Positions 6,002-12,825 of a stretch of 12,825 bases of DNA are shown piece after piece (the first letter of the stretch is position 1; every line of letters begins with the position of its first letter). The notes under the pieces were generated by a model that worked only from the letters and a program-made list of their open reading frames with translations, searched no databases and was not told the DNA's origin. Made by a program: the position numbers and the translations under genes. This DNA is from M3007 sp964481485. Its GTDB lineage: Bacteria; Bacteroidota; Bacteroidia; Chitinophagales; Saprospiraceae. The DNA lies in the NCBI GenBank assembly GCA_964481485.1, contig CAYZVM010000176.1:1-12825 (forward strand). The letters run 5' to 3'.

Positions 6002-8023
6002 ATGGCCGTTCGGAGATCCAGGTTTTTCTATTGGCGAAATTCCTCCTCCGCGAGTGCCTGCCGCGTTCTTGTTCTGCCCGTTTTTCCCGCCGCAGTCTTC
6101 ATTTCAAAACTGGGCAGCGTGCGTCAAATCTTCTTCTTTTTCGGTTTCTTCCTGATGAGTACCAGTGGATTGTGTGCGCAAAACGACACCTTGCAAGCGC
6201 TACCGCTGACCGAAATATCCGCGCCGCAACTCCGAAATCAGCCACTCGGCGCCCAATCTTCCACCCTCGACAGTGCCAGGCTCAGCATTCATCAGGCGGA
6301 AAATGTGGCGGATTTACTCTCGAAAAGAAGCGGGATTTACGTGAAAAGTTATGGCTTGGGAAGTCTCGCCACCAGCGCCGCGCGCGGCGCTGGCGCCAGC
6401 CAAACCGCCGTCGTGTGGAATGGCTTTTCGCTACAAAGTCCCATGCTGGGGCAATTGGATTTCGCCCTTTTACCAACGATTTTTGTGGACGAAATGATCC
6501 TGCAATACGGCGGCAACAGCGCGGGCTGGGGCAGCGGCGCTATCGGCGGGGCGGTTTTATTGCAAAATAAAACACAGTTTTTCAAGGGCTTATCTGCAAA
6601 TGCAAACATCTCAGCAGGCAGTTTTGGCTGGCAACATTACGCGACAGCGTTTCGCTACGGCAACGGCAGATTCGCCGGTTCGACTCGACTGTTTTTTGAA
6701 AAAGCGGAAAACGATTTCACGTTTCAGGTTCATCCCGACTTGCCGGAGAAAAGGCAGGAACACGCCGCGTTGCAGCAACAGGGCATTTTGCAAGAACTTT
6801 TTTGGAACATAAAGCCCGGTCAGGAACTCGCACTCCGCGCCTGGCTGCAAAATACCGACCGCGAAATCCCGCCCACGCTCGTACAAAACCGCAGCGCAGC
6901 GACGCAAGCCGACGAATTTTCGCGAACCAGTTTGCACTGGAAACGAACAGGAAAAAATGCTGTTTTTCAAGCCCGTGCCGCCTTTTTTTCCGAAAAAATA
7001 GACTACCGCGACGAACTCATCGGGCTGGAATCGCTCACCCGATTCAACACCTGGATGGGCGAAGCGGAGGTGACCTGGTTTTTGGGAAAACAATTCCGCC
7101 TTCAAAGTTCTTTTTTGCAAACCCACACCCGCGCCGACGCGCCTGCTTACGAAAACTCGTCGGAGCAATCGCGCACGGCCTTGTTTGCAGCCGTTCGCCG
7201 GGAAGGTAAACGCTGGCGGGCACAACTCGACGGCAGACTCGAACTGGCCTACGGCGACTTAGTGCCGTTCACGCCGAGCCTAGGCGCAGATGCAGACGTT
7301 TTTAATTGGTTGAAAATCAAGGGAAAAATCGCCCGAAATTATCGCCTGCCAACACTCAACGACCGATTCTGGCGACCGGGTGGCAATCCCGACCTTTTGC
7401 CGGAAAGCGGCTGGAGCGAGGATTTGGGTTTGGTTTTTCACGGAAAAAACGAGCGGTTTCGCTGGGAATATTCCGTCACCGGCTACCATCGCCGCATCGA
7501 AAACTGGATTCTTTGGGCGCAAAAAGAGGGGCAAATTTTCTTTTCGCCACAAAACATCGCCGAAGTCTGGAGCCGGGGTTTGGAAAATCGCCTCTACCTG
7601 AATTTTCATTTTTCCTTCGGTGAAATCGTCGTTTCCGGCGGCTATGATCTCACCCGTTCGACCAACGAGAGAGCCATCAAAAGCCCCAGCATCGAAGCTG
7701 GTTCGCAACTGTTCTACACGCCGCAGCACCGGGTTTTTAGCGAAATCGCTTTTCACAGCAAAGGTTTTCAAATCACAGGTTTTCAACAATTTACGAGCGA
7801 AGTCGCAGGTTTGAACGAACCTGTTCCGGCCTTCACAGTCGGCAGCTTGCGGGTGCAGTACGGGCGTTCGTTCAGTCGTTGGGGCGGGACGGTATTCCTG
7901 CAAATTGAAAATATCTGGGATGCGGATTATCTGGTCATGGAGCGGCGGCCCATGCCGGGGCGGTATTTCCGGGCAGGGCTGAGCATGGGACTAAAAAAAC
8001 GCAGAGACGCGGAGAAGTTTTAA
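6002..8023 (+). CDS. btuB: BtuB-like TonB-dependent receptor, probable cobalamin importer
   Basis: This outer-membrane receptor probably imports cobalamin or a corrinoid using TonB energy; the substrate is inferred from the riboswitch immediately upstream. It has 673 residues from ATG 6002. A signal peptide lies at residues 40-59 (VRQIFFFFGFFL…GLCA|Q). A GTG at 6119 codes for V40 and is an attractive alternative start giving a clean signal peptide; residues 1-39 look non-native. A TonB-box-like LPLTEISA (about 67-74) is followed by a plug with ADLLSKRSGIYVKSYG, GAGASQTAVVWNG and GWGSGAIGGAVLL (to about 190). The beta-barrel then runs to GRYFRAGLSMGL near 663. There is no SusC-type N-terminal carboxypeptidase-like domain, so BtuB class fits better. 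The last residues (KKRRDAEKF) are encoded by a palindromic repeat. Confidence 0.92.
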   Translation: MAVRRSRFFYWRNSSSASACRVLVLPVFPAAVFISKLGSVRQIFFFFGFFLMSTSGLCAQNDTLQALPLTEISAPQLRNQPLGAQSSTLDSARLSIHQAENVADLLSKRSGIYVKSYGLGSLATSAARGAGASQTAVVWNGFSLQSPMLGQLDFALLPTIFVDEMILQYGGNSAGWGSGAIGGAVLLQNKTQFFKGLSANANISAGSFGWQHYATAFRYGNGRFAGSTRLFFEKAENDFTFQVHPDLPEKRQEHAALQQQGILQELFWNIKPGQELALRAWLQNTDREIPPTLVQNRSAATQADEFSRTSLHWKRTGKNAVFQARAAFFSEKIDYRDELIGLESLTRFNTWMGEAEVTWFLGKQFRLQSSFLQTHTRADAPAYENSSEQSRTALFAAVRREGKRWRAQLDGRLELAYGDLVPFTPSLGADADVFNWLKIKGKIARNYRLPTLNDRFWRPGGNPDLLPESGWSEDLGLVFHGKNERFRWEYSVTGYHRRIENWILWAQKEGQIFFSPQNIAEVWSRGLENRLYLNFHFSFGEIVVSGGYDLTRSTNERAIKSPSIEAGSQLFYTPQHRVFSEIAFHSKGFQITGFQQFTSEVAGLNEPVPAFTVGSLRVQYGRSFSRWGGTVFLQIENIWDADYLVMERRPMPGRYFRAGLSMGLKKRRDAEKF

Positions 8024-8053
8024 ATAAAAACTCTGCGTCCCCGCGTCTCTGCG
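8000..8053. repeat. Palindromic intergenic repeat, REP/MITE-like
   Basis: The arm CGCAGAGACGCGG (8000-8012) is matched exactly in inverted orientation by 8041-8053. Nested inside are AGTTTT/AAAACT (8016-8021 with 8027-8032) and a second CTCTGCG copy (8031-8037), which can also pair with CGCAGAG of the left arm. Sequences of the CGCAGAGACGC type are, from memory, high-copy dispersed repeats next to stop codons in many bacterial genomes. The left arm forms the last codons and the stop of the receptor gene. It may act as a partial terminator or mRNA stabiliser between the receptor and DUF4465 genes. Confidence 0.75.
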
Positions 8054-8093
8054 GTGAAGAACGCAACAACATTTCAACATAAAATTCGAACAA

Positions 8094-9059
8094 ATGCACC
8101 GACTTAATACCTTCATTTTCGCCCTTTTATTGACCAACTGCTTGCTCGCGCAAACTGTCGCGGACTTTGAAAATTTCAATTTGCCGCCTAATACTTTCCT
8201 CAACGATGCAGGCCCAACGGGCGAGTTTTCTGCTGGAAATATCTCATTGCCAAACAATTACAACCCTGATTGGATGAGTTGGGACGGCTGGGCGGTTTCC
8301 AACCGGACGGACACTACGACACCGGGATTTCTCAACGAATCGAGCGCCATTGCAGGCAGCGGGACGCAAGGTTCGGCGACTTATGCGCTGAGTTACGTCA
8401 TCGGCGCTTCTACTTTGCGGCTTGAAAACCGTGGCACGGTGAACGGCCTTTACGTCACGAACAACACCTACGCCTATTTCAGCATAAAGGACGGCGACGC
8501 TTTTGCCAAAAAATTCGGCGGCATCACGGGCAACGACCCCGATTTTTTTCTGCTCACGGTGAAAAAATACCTTGGCGGCCAACTCAGCACCGACAGCGTC
8601 AATTTTTATCTGGCCGACTACCGCTTCTCCGACAACGCGCAAGACTACATCGTGCAGGATTGGGCATGGCTTGATTTGAGTTCGCTGGGCAGTGCCGACA
8701 GCCTACGGTTCAGCCTTTCGTCGAGCGACGTGGGTGCCTTTGGCATGAACACGCCAGCCTATTTTTGTGTGGACAATGTGACGACGACGGACTTGGCTTC
8801 TACTAAAAACGCTCGCGCCACTGCCTTGCCCATCAAGGTTTACCCCAACCCAACTTTCGATTTTTTGACCGTCCGGTTGCCGGAAGAAAACAAGGCTGCT
8901 TTCGTGCAAATATTTGATTTACAGGGAAAAGTTGTGTTGGAAAAAACGATTTCCGAGGTTCAAAACCGCTTGGACGTTTATCTTTTGCCACCGGGGACTT
9001 ACCTGCTTCGGGCGCAACAAGGCGGCAAAATCGGGAGTGGGATGTTTATGAAAGAATAA
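8094..9059 (+). CDS. Secreted DUF4465 protein with T9SS sorting domain (BtuH-like)
   Basis: This 321-residue exported protein has a signal peptide (residues 1-19, …LLA|Q). A DUF4465 domain covers about 22-235, with hallmarks WDGWAVSNRTDTTT, SAIAGSGTQGSATYALSY, VNGLYVTNNTYAYFSI, FYLADYRFSD, DWAWLDLSSLG and GAFGMNTPAYFCVDNV. A T9SS type A sorting domain follows (246-321), with IKVYPNPT, the DLQGKVV strand and LPPGTYLL. DUF4465 resembles, as I recall, the BtuH cobalamin-binding surface proteins of gut Bacteroides, which sit beside BtuB-type receptors. That fits the riboswitch and receptor just upstream. The likely role is capturing B12 at the surface and handing it to the receptor; this is inference. 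It starts 70 bases after the receptor stop, behind the palindromic repeat, with no promoter of its own visible, so it is probably co-transcribed. Confidence 0.92.
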   Translation: MHRLNTFIFALLLTNCLLAQTVADFENFNLPPNTFLNDAGPTGEFSAGNISLPNNYNPDWMSWDGWAVSNRTDTTTPGFLNESSAIAGSGTQGSATYALSYVIGASTLRLENRGTVNGLYVTNNTYAYFSIKDGDAFAKKFGGITGNDPDFFLLTVKKYLGGQLSTDSVNFYLADYRFSDNAQDYIVQDWAWLDLSSLGSADSLRFSLSSSDVGAFGMNTPAYFCVDNVTTTDLASTKNARATALPIKVYPNPTFDFLTVRLPEENKAAFVQIFDLQGKVVLEKTISEVQNRLDVYLLPPGTYLLRAQQGGKIGSGMFMKE

Positions 9060-9115
9060 GGTTGTGACCGCGCATGGCTGGCGGTACACGGTACAGCAAA
9101 ATGAGCCGTGAATTG

Positions 9116-9892
9116 TCAAAAAATCTTGCTGATCATCAAATCAATGACCTCGATGCAGATAAGGATGATGATAATCCATTCGAGTTTGCTGCTCTCGCGG
9201 TGGAGGTAAAGTTCGCGGAACACGGAAAGGTTGTCTTCGATAACTTTGAAGGTGTATTCAATTTCTTTGAACCGGGTTTGTGTCTCGAATGTGCGGGCCA
9301 GCCCCCGGTAGATACGGTCGAGGTATTCGTCGTACCAAATCAGGTCGGGGCTGTCGAAAATGAAGAGATTTTCGACGATGCGGTTTTTGCTGTTGAGCGT
9401 ACGCCCGATGAAGCGGAGCATATTTTTCCGGCTGATATGGATGGAACCTTCAGTTTCCATTTGGGTAGTGAAAATGCGGATTTCCGAAAGGAGTTCGTGG
9501 GCGCGTTGGGAATAGAAGTCGAGCGCCACGGAGTGCGCCACGTTGAGCATGGTGATTTTCACCACGTCGCCGGTCAGTTGTGGCGCTACGAGGCTGTCAA
9601 ATCCGATGGAGAGTTGTTCGCCGGGCTGGACTTCTATCTCAAAGTCGTCGCGGATTTTTTCGGGGAGGGGGTGTTCGCAGAATTGTTGGAGAAGCGCGAG
9701 GTTTTTGCTCACGTCCGTGTCGCTCATGTTGGCGAACACCACGGCGCCATAGTCGAAGGCGTAGAAATAGCGGTCTTCGTCCACACGGTAGAAAAGTTCG
9801 GACGGGTTTTCTTGTAGCAGTGTGCCTGCATAAGTTTCCTTCAATTGCTTCAGGCGCAGCGCTTCAGCGATGTAATAGGCTGTGATTTTCAT
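9116..9892 (-). CDS. RMD1/YagE family (DUF155) protein, tail-anchored
   Basis: This 258-residue protein belongs by appearance to the RMD1/YagE (DUF155) family, named after yeast Rmd1. No bacterial function is established. Supporting features are FYAFDYGAVVFAN (residues 43-55), a central helical region, MLRFIGRTLNSKNRIVENLFIFDSPDLIWYDE (about 158-189) and a coiled-coil-like helix before the end. The C-terminal segment from about 236 (KLEWIIIILICIEVIDLMISKIF) is a single membrane helix, so the soluble part probably faces the cytoplasm as a tail-anchored protein; no signal peptide is present. The start at 9892 gives the usual MKITAYYIAE-type N-terminus. It converges with the DUF4465 gene, separated by 56 bases without a convincing terminator, and is divergent from the symporter gene. 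Confidence 0.88.
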   Translation of the reverse strand: MKITAYYIAEALRLKQLKETYAGTLLQENPSELFYRVDEDRYFYAFDYGAVVFANMSDTDVSKNLALLQQFCEHPLPEKIRDDFEIEVQPGEQLSIGFDSLVAPQLTGDVVKITMLNVAHSVALDFYSQRAHELLSEIRIFTTQMETEGSIHISRKNMLRFIGRTLNSKNRIVENLFIFDSPDLIWYDEYLDRIYRGLARTFETQTRFKEIEYTFKVIEDNLSVFRELYLHRESSKLEWIIIILICIEVIDLMISKIF

Positions 9893-9932
9893 ATTTGGCG
9901 CGAATATCGGCAGATTCGTTCATCATTGCAGA

Positions 9933-9961
9933 TTGGTGAATGTTGAATTGGCGTAAGTTTG
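9933..9961 (+). promoter_or_regulatory. Bacteroidota-type promoter for the symporter gene
   Basis: TTG (9933-9935) and TAAGTTTG (9954-9961) are 18 bases apart, matching TTG-N17-23-TAnnTTTG. A start near 9967 leaves about 19 bases before the TTG codon at 9986, supporting that start. Confidence 0.55.
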
Positions 9962-9985
9962 CGTTGAAAAAAAACTCTTTCCCCT

Positions 9986-10927
9986 TTGGCTCCCACCGCG
10001 ATTGTTGACCTTGCTGTCAGTACTGTTTTAGGATTAGTCATGTTTGGCGTCGGGCTGTCATTGACGGCTTCCGATTTTGTTCACATCATTCGCCACCCCC
10101 GTGCGTTTTTCACGGCATTGGGTGCCCAGATGCTGGGTTTACCGGTCATCGCTTTCATTATCAATTTGTTAGCCCCTATCCCTGATGTGCTCAAAGTTGG
10201 GTTTATCATCCTGTCGGCCAGCCCTGGTGGTGCCACCTCGGGTTTTTTGACCTATTTGTGGCGGGGCAATGTGGCGCTCTCGCTCTCGCTCACGGCAGTC
10301 AACAGTTTCCTTACCCTCTTTTCCATCCCTATCGTGGTGAACCTCGGCTTGCTGGTTTTTATGGGGCGAGAGACCGAGTTGCACCTACCTTTTTGGGATA
10401 CGGTGCGCCAGATATTTTTCATCACGATTATCCCCGCCACCATCGGCTTGTTTGTCCGGAGGCAATTCCCGGTTTTTGCCGAAAAAATAAGCAAGCCATC
10501 CAAATATGTGATGCTCGGCTTGTTGGCAATTGTTTTTGGGATAAAAATGTTCGCGGGAGAGCGCCACGGGGGCGCTGGGCTTGATGTGCACGATTTCCTT
10601 GTCATCACGCCAGTCGCGCTGATTCAAAATGCGGGGTGTCTGTTTTTTGGCTACTTTTTTATGCAATACATGGGGTTGCCTCATTCGTCGCGCCTCACCG
10701 CCGCTATGGAAAGCGGGGTGCAAAACACCACCCTCGCGTTTCTCATCGCCAACAATTTGCTCGCCAACCAGGACATGGTGAAGCCCGCGCTGGTATATTC
10801 GCTGTATTCTTTTTGGACGGCCTGCCTTTTTGCCTACAAAGCCAACAAAGCCAATGGGGTGCGTACCACGCCGAGCGTGATGGATGAGGAGGAAGATGAA
10901 GCGGTTGAAAAAGTTGACAAAAATTGA
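9986..10927 (+). CDS. Bile acid:sodium symporter (BASS) family transporter
   Basis: This is a multi-span inner-membrane carrier of the BASS/SBF family, which couples uptake of organic anions to sodium; the substrate cannot be read from sequence. The 313 residues include about nine hydrophobic helices. Family marks are VMFGVGLSLTASDF (residues 18-31, end of helix 1), the first crossover SPGGATSG…WRGNVALSLSLTAVNSF (79-108) and the second crossover ESGVQNTTLAFLIA. A hydrophilic acidic tail (DEEEDEAVEKVDKN) ends the protein. No ATG precedes helix 1: the first in-frame ATG (10040) would delete most of it, and a stop lies at 9965-9967, so the TTG at 9986 is the most likely start. The gene is followed after 50 bases by the thioesterase gene, which has its own promoter candidate. 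Confidence 0.9.
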   Translation: MAPTAIVDLAVSTVLGLVMFGVGLSLTASDFVHIIRHPRAFFTALGAQMLGLPVIAFIINLLAPIPDVLKVGFIILSASPGGATSGFLTYLWRGNVALSLSLTAVNSFLTLFSIPIVVNLGLLVFMGRETELHLPFWDTVRQIFFITIIPATIGLFVRRQFPVFAEKISKPSKYVMLGLLAIVFGIKMFAGERHGGAGLDVHDFLVITPVALIQNAGCLFFGYFFMQYMGLPHSSRLTAAMESGVQNTTLAFLIANNLLANQDMVKPALVYSLYSFWTACLFAYKANKANGVRTTPSVMDEEEDEAVEKVDKN

Positions 10928-10943
10928 TGAAAGTTGAATAGGG

Positions 10944-10972
10944 TTGGATTTTTATCAATCTCCATAAATTTG
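10944..10972 (+). promoter_or_regulatory. Promoter for thioesterase gene, possibly leaderless transcript
   Basis: TTG (10944-10946) and TAAATTTG (10965-10972) are 18 bases apart, a full match to the Bacteroidota consensus. The -7 box ends only five bases before the ATG at 10978, so transcription would begin at or next to the start codon. Confidence 0.45.
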
Positions 10973-10977
10973 GTTTT

Positions 10978-11412
10978 ATGTCAAAAATCTGGAAACAACC
11001 TGCCACTTTGGAAGGAATCAATGCTTTGAATGACAACACTATGGCCGACGGGCTCGGCATCGTGTTCACCGAAATCGGCGACGACTGGCTCACGGCCACC
11101 ATGCCCGCCAACGAAAAAACGGTACAGCCTTTTCGCATCCTGCACGGCGGTGCCAACGTGGCATTGGCCGAAACGCTCGGCAGCGTGGCCAGCACTCTTT
11201 GCCTCGAAGATTTGGCCACCCATACGGCGGTAGGGGTGGAAATCAACGCCAACCACCTCAAGAGCGTTCGCGAGGGCGGCATGGTCACGGGCGTATGCCG
11301 CCCGGTGCGCGTGGGGCGGCAAATGCACGTTTGGCAAATCGAAATCCGCGACGAAAAGGGGGAACTGTCGTGCATTAGCCGACTCACCGTGGCTATTGTG
11401 GCAAGGCGATGA
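10978..11412 (+). CDS. menI: Hotdog-fold acyl-CoA thioesterase, YdiI/MenI-like
   Basis: This 144-residue single-domain hotdog thioesterase matches the E. coli YdiI/MenI pattern closely along its whole length. Motifs in order are IWKQ near the N-terminus, IGDDWL (33-38), ATMP, VQPFRILHGGANVALAETLGS (49-69), VGVEINANH, REGG, GVCRPV, HVWQIEIRDEKG and SRLTVAIV. The expected active-site residues are present: Q50, H56 of HGG, and E65 as catalytic base. YdiI/MenI hydrolyses 1,4-dihydroxy-2-naphthoyl-CoA in menaquinone synthesis, but the family is promiscuous, so a general aromatic or acyl-CoA thioesterase is possible. The start is supported by alignment of IWK with YdiI. No other menaquinone gene is in the window. 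Confidence 0.92.
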   Translation: MSKIWKQPATLEGINALNDNTMADGLGIVFTEIGDDWLTATMPANEKTVQPFRILHGGANVALAETLGSVASTLCLEDLATHTAVGVEINANHLKSVREGGMVTGVCRPVRVGRQMHVWQIEIRDEKGELSCISRLTVAIVARR

Positions 11413-11435
11413 CGTTCATTGTAAAAAGCGATTTC

Positions 11436-11443
11436 TACTTTTG
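11436..11443 (+). promoter_or_regulatory. Possible -7 element upstream of the choice-of-anchor B gene
   Basis: TACTTTTG matches the TAnnTTTG box. The upstream partner is poor: TTC at 11415-11417 (18-base spacer) or TTG at 11419-11421 (14-base spacer). It would give a leader of about 90 bases carrying the hairpin at 11506-11519. Confidence 0.3.
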
Positions 11444-11505
11444 CACCCTAATTTGGTGGTTCACACCTTACCGCTTTTATTTCCTGACCTTCATGCTTTG
11501 CTAAC

Positions 11506-11519
11506 GGCTGCCAGCAGCC
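11506..11519 (+). other. Short leader hairpin before the choice-of-anchor B gene
   Basis: GGCTGC (11506-11511) and GCAGCC (11514-11519) form a compact GC-rich inverted repeat 20 bases before the ATG at 11540. The downstream sequence is pyrimidine-rich but not a clear U-tract, so a terminator role is doubtful. Confidence 0.3.
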
Positions 11520-11539
11520 TTCAATCCATTTCTTTTTCA

Positions 11540-12825
11540 ATGAAAAATTTACTGCGAATCTCCGTGTGGTCAATACTCACATTGGCCGCCTGCCCCCTCT
11601 TTGCTCAAAATTTCAACCTTGAACTCCGCGCCTCGCTGGAATATCCCGGCCAAACACTGGCCAACATCTGCGGCTACACGCAGGGCGGGCGCGAATACGC
11701 GCTGGTTGGCGGCTCACAGGGTCTCATAATCGTGGATATCACCAACCCCGCCGCGCCAGTGGACATTGTGCAAATCCCCGGCCCCGACAATCTTTGGAAA
11801 GAAATCAAAACGTACAGCCATTACGCCTACGTAACTTCGGAAGGCGGCCAGGGCTTGCAAATTGTGGATTTGAGCGCATTGCCCAGCCCAAACTTGGACT
11901 ATCATTTTTACACGGGCGATGGAGAAATTGCCGGCCAGCTGAACACCATCCACGCCCTGCACATTGATACCAAAAAAGGGTTTGTCTATCTCTTTGGCGG
12001 CGGCCTTTTGGGCGGTGCGGCCAAAGTACTGGACTTGAACGTGGATGCGTACAACCCAACTTATGTCGGAAAATTTGACGCCCTCGGCTACATCCACGAT
12101 GGCTTTGCGGACAACGACACGCTCTATGCCTGCCATATTTATACTGGCCTGCTCTCTATCACGGACATGAGCGACAAATCGAATCCGGTGTTGCTCGGCA
12201 CGGTGCAAACGCCCGGCAAATTCACCCACAACGCATGGATTACTGACGACCGCAAACACATCCTCACGACAGACGAAGACACACCTTCTTTTGTCACTTC
12301 TTACGATGTCAGCGACCCCGAAGACATCAAAGAACTTGACCGCACCTCTACCAACGACGGCAACAACTCCATCGGCCACAACGTACACGTCCGCAACGAC
12401 TGGGCCATCACATCGTGGTACACGGATGGATTTGTCATCAGCGACGTACACCGCCCGGACAATATGGTCATCACAGGGTGGTACGATACATGGGCCGGCA
12501 CAGGGCCCGACTTTGACGGCTGCTGGGGCGTGTTCCCTTTCTTTCCATCCGGCACTATCGTGGCTTCCAACATCCCGAACTTGAATGGCGGCACAGGCAA
12601 ACTGTTCGTCCTCACGCCTAATTATGTCCGCGCCTGTTACTTGGAAGGCACTGTGAAAAGTGGCTGCACTGGGCTGTCTTTGAACGATGTGACCATAGAC
12701 GTCAACAGCAACGATTCTTGGATTGACACAAAAACTGGCACCGATGGCGTGTTCAAAACCGGACAGGCGCAACCGGGCAACTTCACCGTCACGGTCAGCA
12801 AAGCAGGGTTTGTTGCCCAAACTTT
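11540..12825 (+). CDS. Secreted choice-of-anchor B family protein with LVIVD repeats (3' end missing)
   Basis: The frame is open from ATG 11540 through the right edge (428 complete codons), so the C-terminus is missing. A signal peptide covers residues 1-22 (…LFA|Q). LVIVD-type beta-propeller repeats follow: YALVGGSQGLIIVDITNPAAPV (from about 53), AYVTSEGGQGLQIVDLSALP (from about 96), and later ACHIYTGLLSITDMSDKSNPVLLG and FVTSYDVSDPEDI. This matches the choice-of-anchor B family, surface proteins whose anchors differ between lineages; in Bacteroidota the anchor is often a T9SS domain, which here would lie beyond the edge. From about residue 365 a carboxypeptidase-regulatory-like Ig domain starts (YLEGTVKSGC…DVTIDV…GTDGVFKT…GNFTVTVSKAGF). 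No enzymatic role is evident; adhesion or a structural surface role is possible. Confidence 0.88.
   Translation, partial: MKNLLRISVWSILTLAACPLFAQNFNLELRASLEYPGQTLANICGYTQGGREYALVGGSQGLIIVDITNPAAPVDIVQIPGPDNLWKEIKTYSHYAYVTSEGGQGLQIVDLSALPSPNLDYHFYTGDGEIAGQLNTIHALHIDTKKGFVYLFGGGLLGGAAKVLDLNVDAYNPTYVGKFDALGYIHDGFADNDTLYACHIYTGLLSITDMSDKSNPVLLGTVQTPGKFTHNAWITDDRKHILTTDEDTPSFVTSYDVSDPEDIKELDRTSTNDGNNSIGHNVHVRNDWAITSWYTDGFVISDVHRPDNMVITGWYDTWAGTGPDFDGCWGVFPFFPSGTIVASNIPNLNGGTGKLFVLTPNYVRACYLEGTVKSGCTGLSLNDVTIDVNSNDSWIDTKTGTDGVFKTGQAQPGNFTVTVSKAGFVAQT

Noticed and set aside
5725..6570. Plus-strand open frame of 281 codons across the riboswitch and into the receptor gene
   Set aside because: It runs through a highly conserved structured RNA, overlaps the receptor in another frame, and its very basic, low-complexity translation resembles no protein family.
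9060..9115. Possible terminator between the convergent DUF4465 and RMD1/YagE genes (CACGG/CCGTG pairing)
   Set aside because: Only five pairs with a 14-base loop and no T-run on either strand; not convincing.
9074..9817. Plus-strand open frame of 247 codons opposite the RMD1/YagE gene
   Set aside because: It mirrors the codon structure of the minus-strand gene, which has recognisable family motifs and a membrane tail; the plus-strand product does not.
11424..11478. AAAAGCG/CGCTTTT pairing downstream of the thioesterase gene as a terminator
   Set aside because: Seven pairs separated by over 40 bases are unlikely to act as an intrinsic terminator.
11714..12820. Minus-strand open frame of 368 codons
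   Set aside because: It is antisense to the clear LVIVD-repeat protein on the plus strand, which has a signal peptide and known repeat motifs; the antisense translation has no recognisable domain.

Overview
The window looks like a chromosomal segment from a member of the Bacteroidota, probably the Saprospiria/Lewinella-like part of the phylum. The phylum call rests on four things: a type IX secretion (T9SS) C-terminal sorting domain, exported proteins cleaved before Gln (…LCA|Q, …LLA|Q, …LFA|Q), several promoter candidates of the TTG-N17-23-TAnnTTTG type, and near absence of Shine-Dalgarno sequences. The finer placement is inference. No tRNA, rRNA, CRISPR array, insertion sequence or phage gene was seen, and no gene-free stretch exceeds 300 bases.

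Left part (1-5071). A short exported DUF1573 protein on the plus strand converges on a five-gene minus-strand run. In transcription order the run is rimO (ribosomal protein S12 methylthiotransferase), a 68-residue antitoxin-like protein, a CCA-adding/poly(A) polymerase-type nucleotidyltransferase with an HD domain, a 130-residue Bacteroidota-specific protein of unknown function, and recF. The gaps are 21-64 bases, so this may be one translation/RNA/DNA-maintenance transcript. A perfect 31-base palindrome holds the stop codons of both converging genes.

Middle part (5072-9115). A DinB/YfiT-like four-helix protein is transcribed divergently from rimO. It ends at a perfect palindromic terminator that runs directly into the promoter of a cobalamin (B12) riboswitch. 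The riboswitch precedes a BtuB-like TonB-dependent receptor. A palindromic repeat at the end of the receptor gene leads into a DUF4465 protein with a T9SS sorting domain. DUF4465 resembles the B12-binding BtuH proteins as I recall them, so this reads as a B12 capture-and-import locus in which the surface binder would be displayed by T9SS instead of as a lipoprotein.

Right part (9116-12825). A tail-anchored RMD1/YagE (DUF155) protein lies on the minus strand. Divergent from it are a bile-acid:sodium-symporter-family carrier with a likely TTG start, a YdiI/MenI-type hotdog thioesterase whose promoter almost touches its ATG, and the first 428 codons of a secreted choice-of-anchor-B (LVIVD repeat) protein cut by the window edge.
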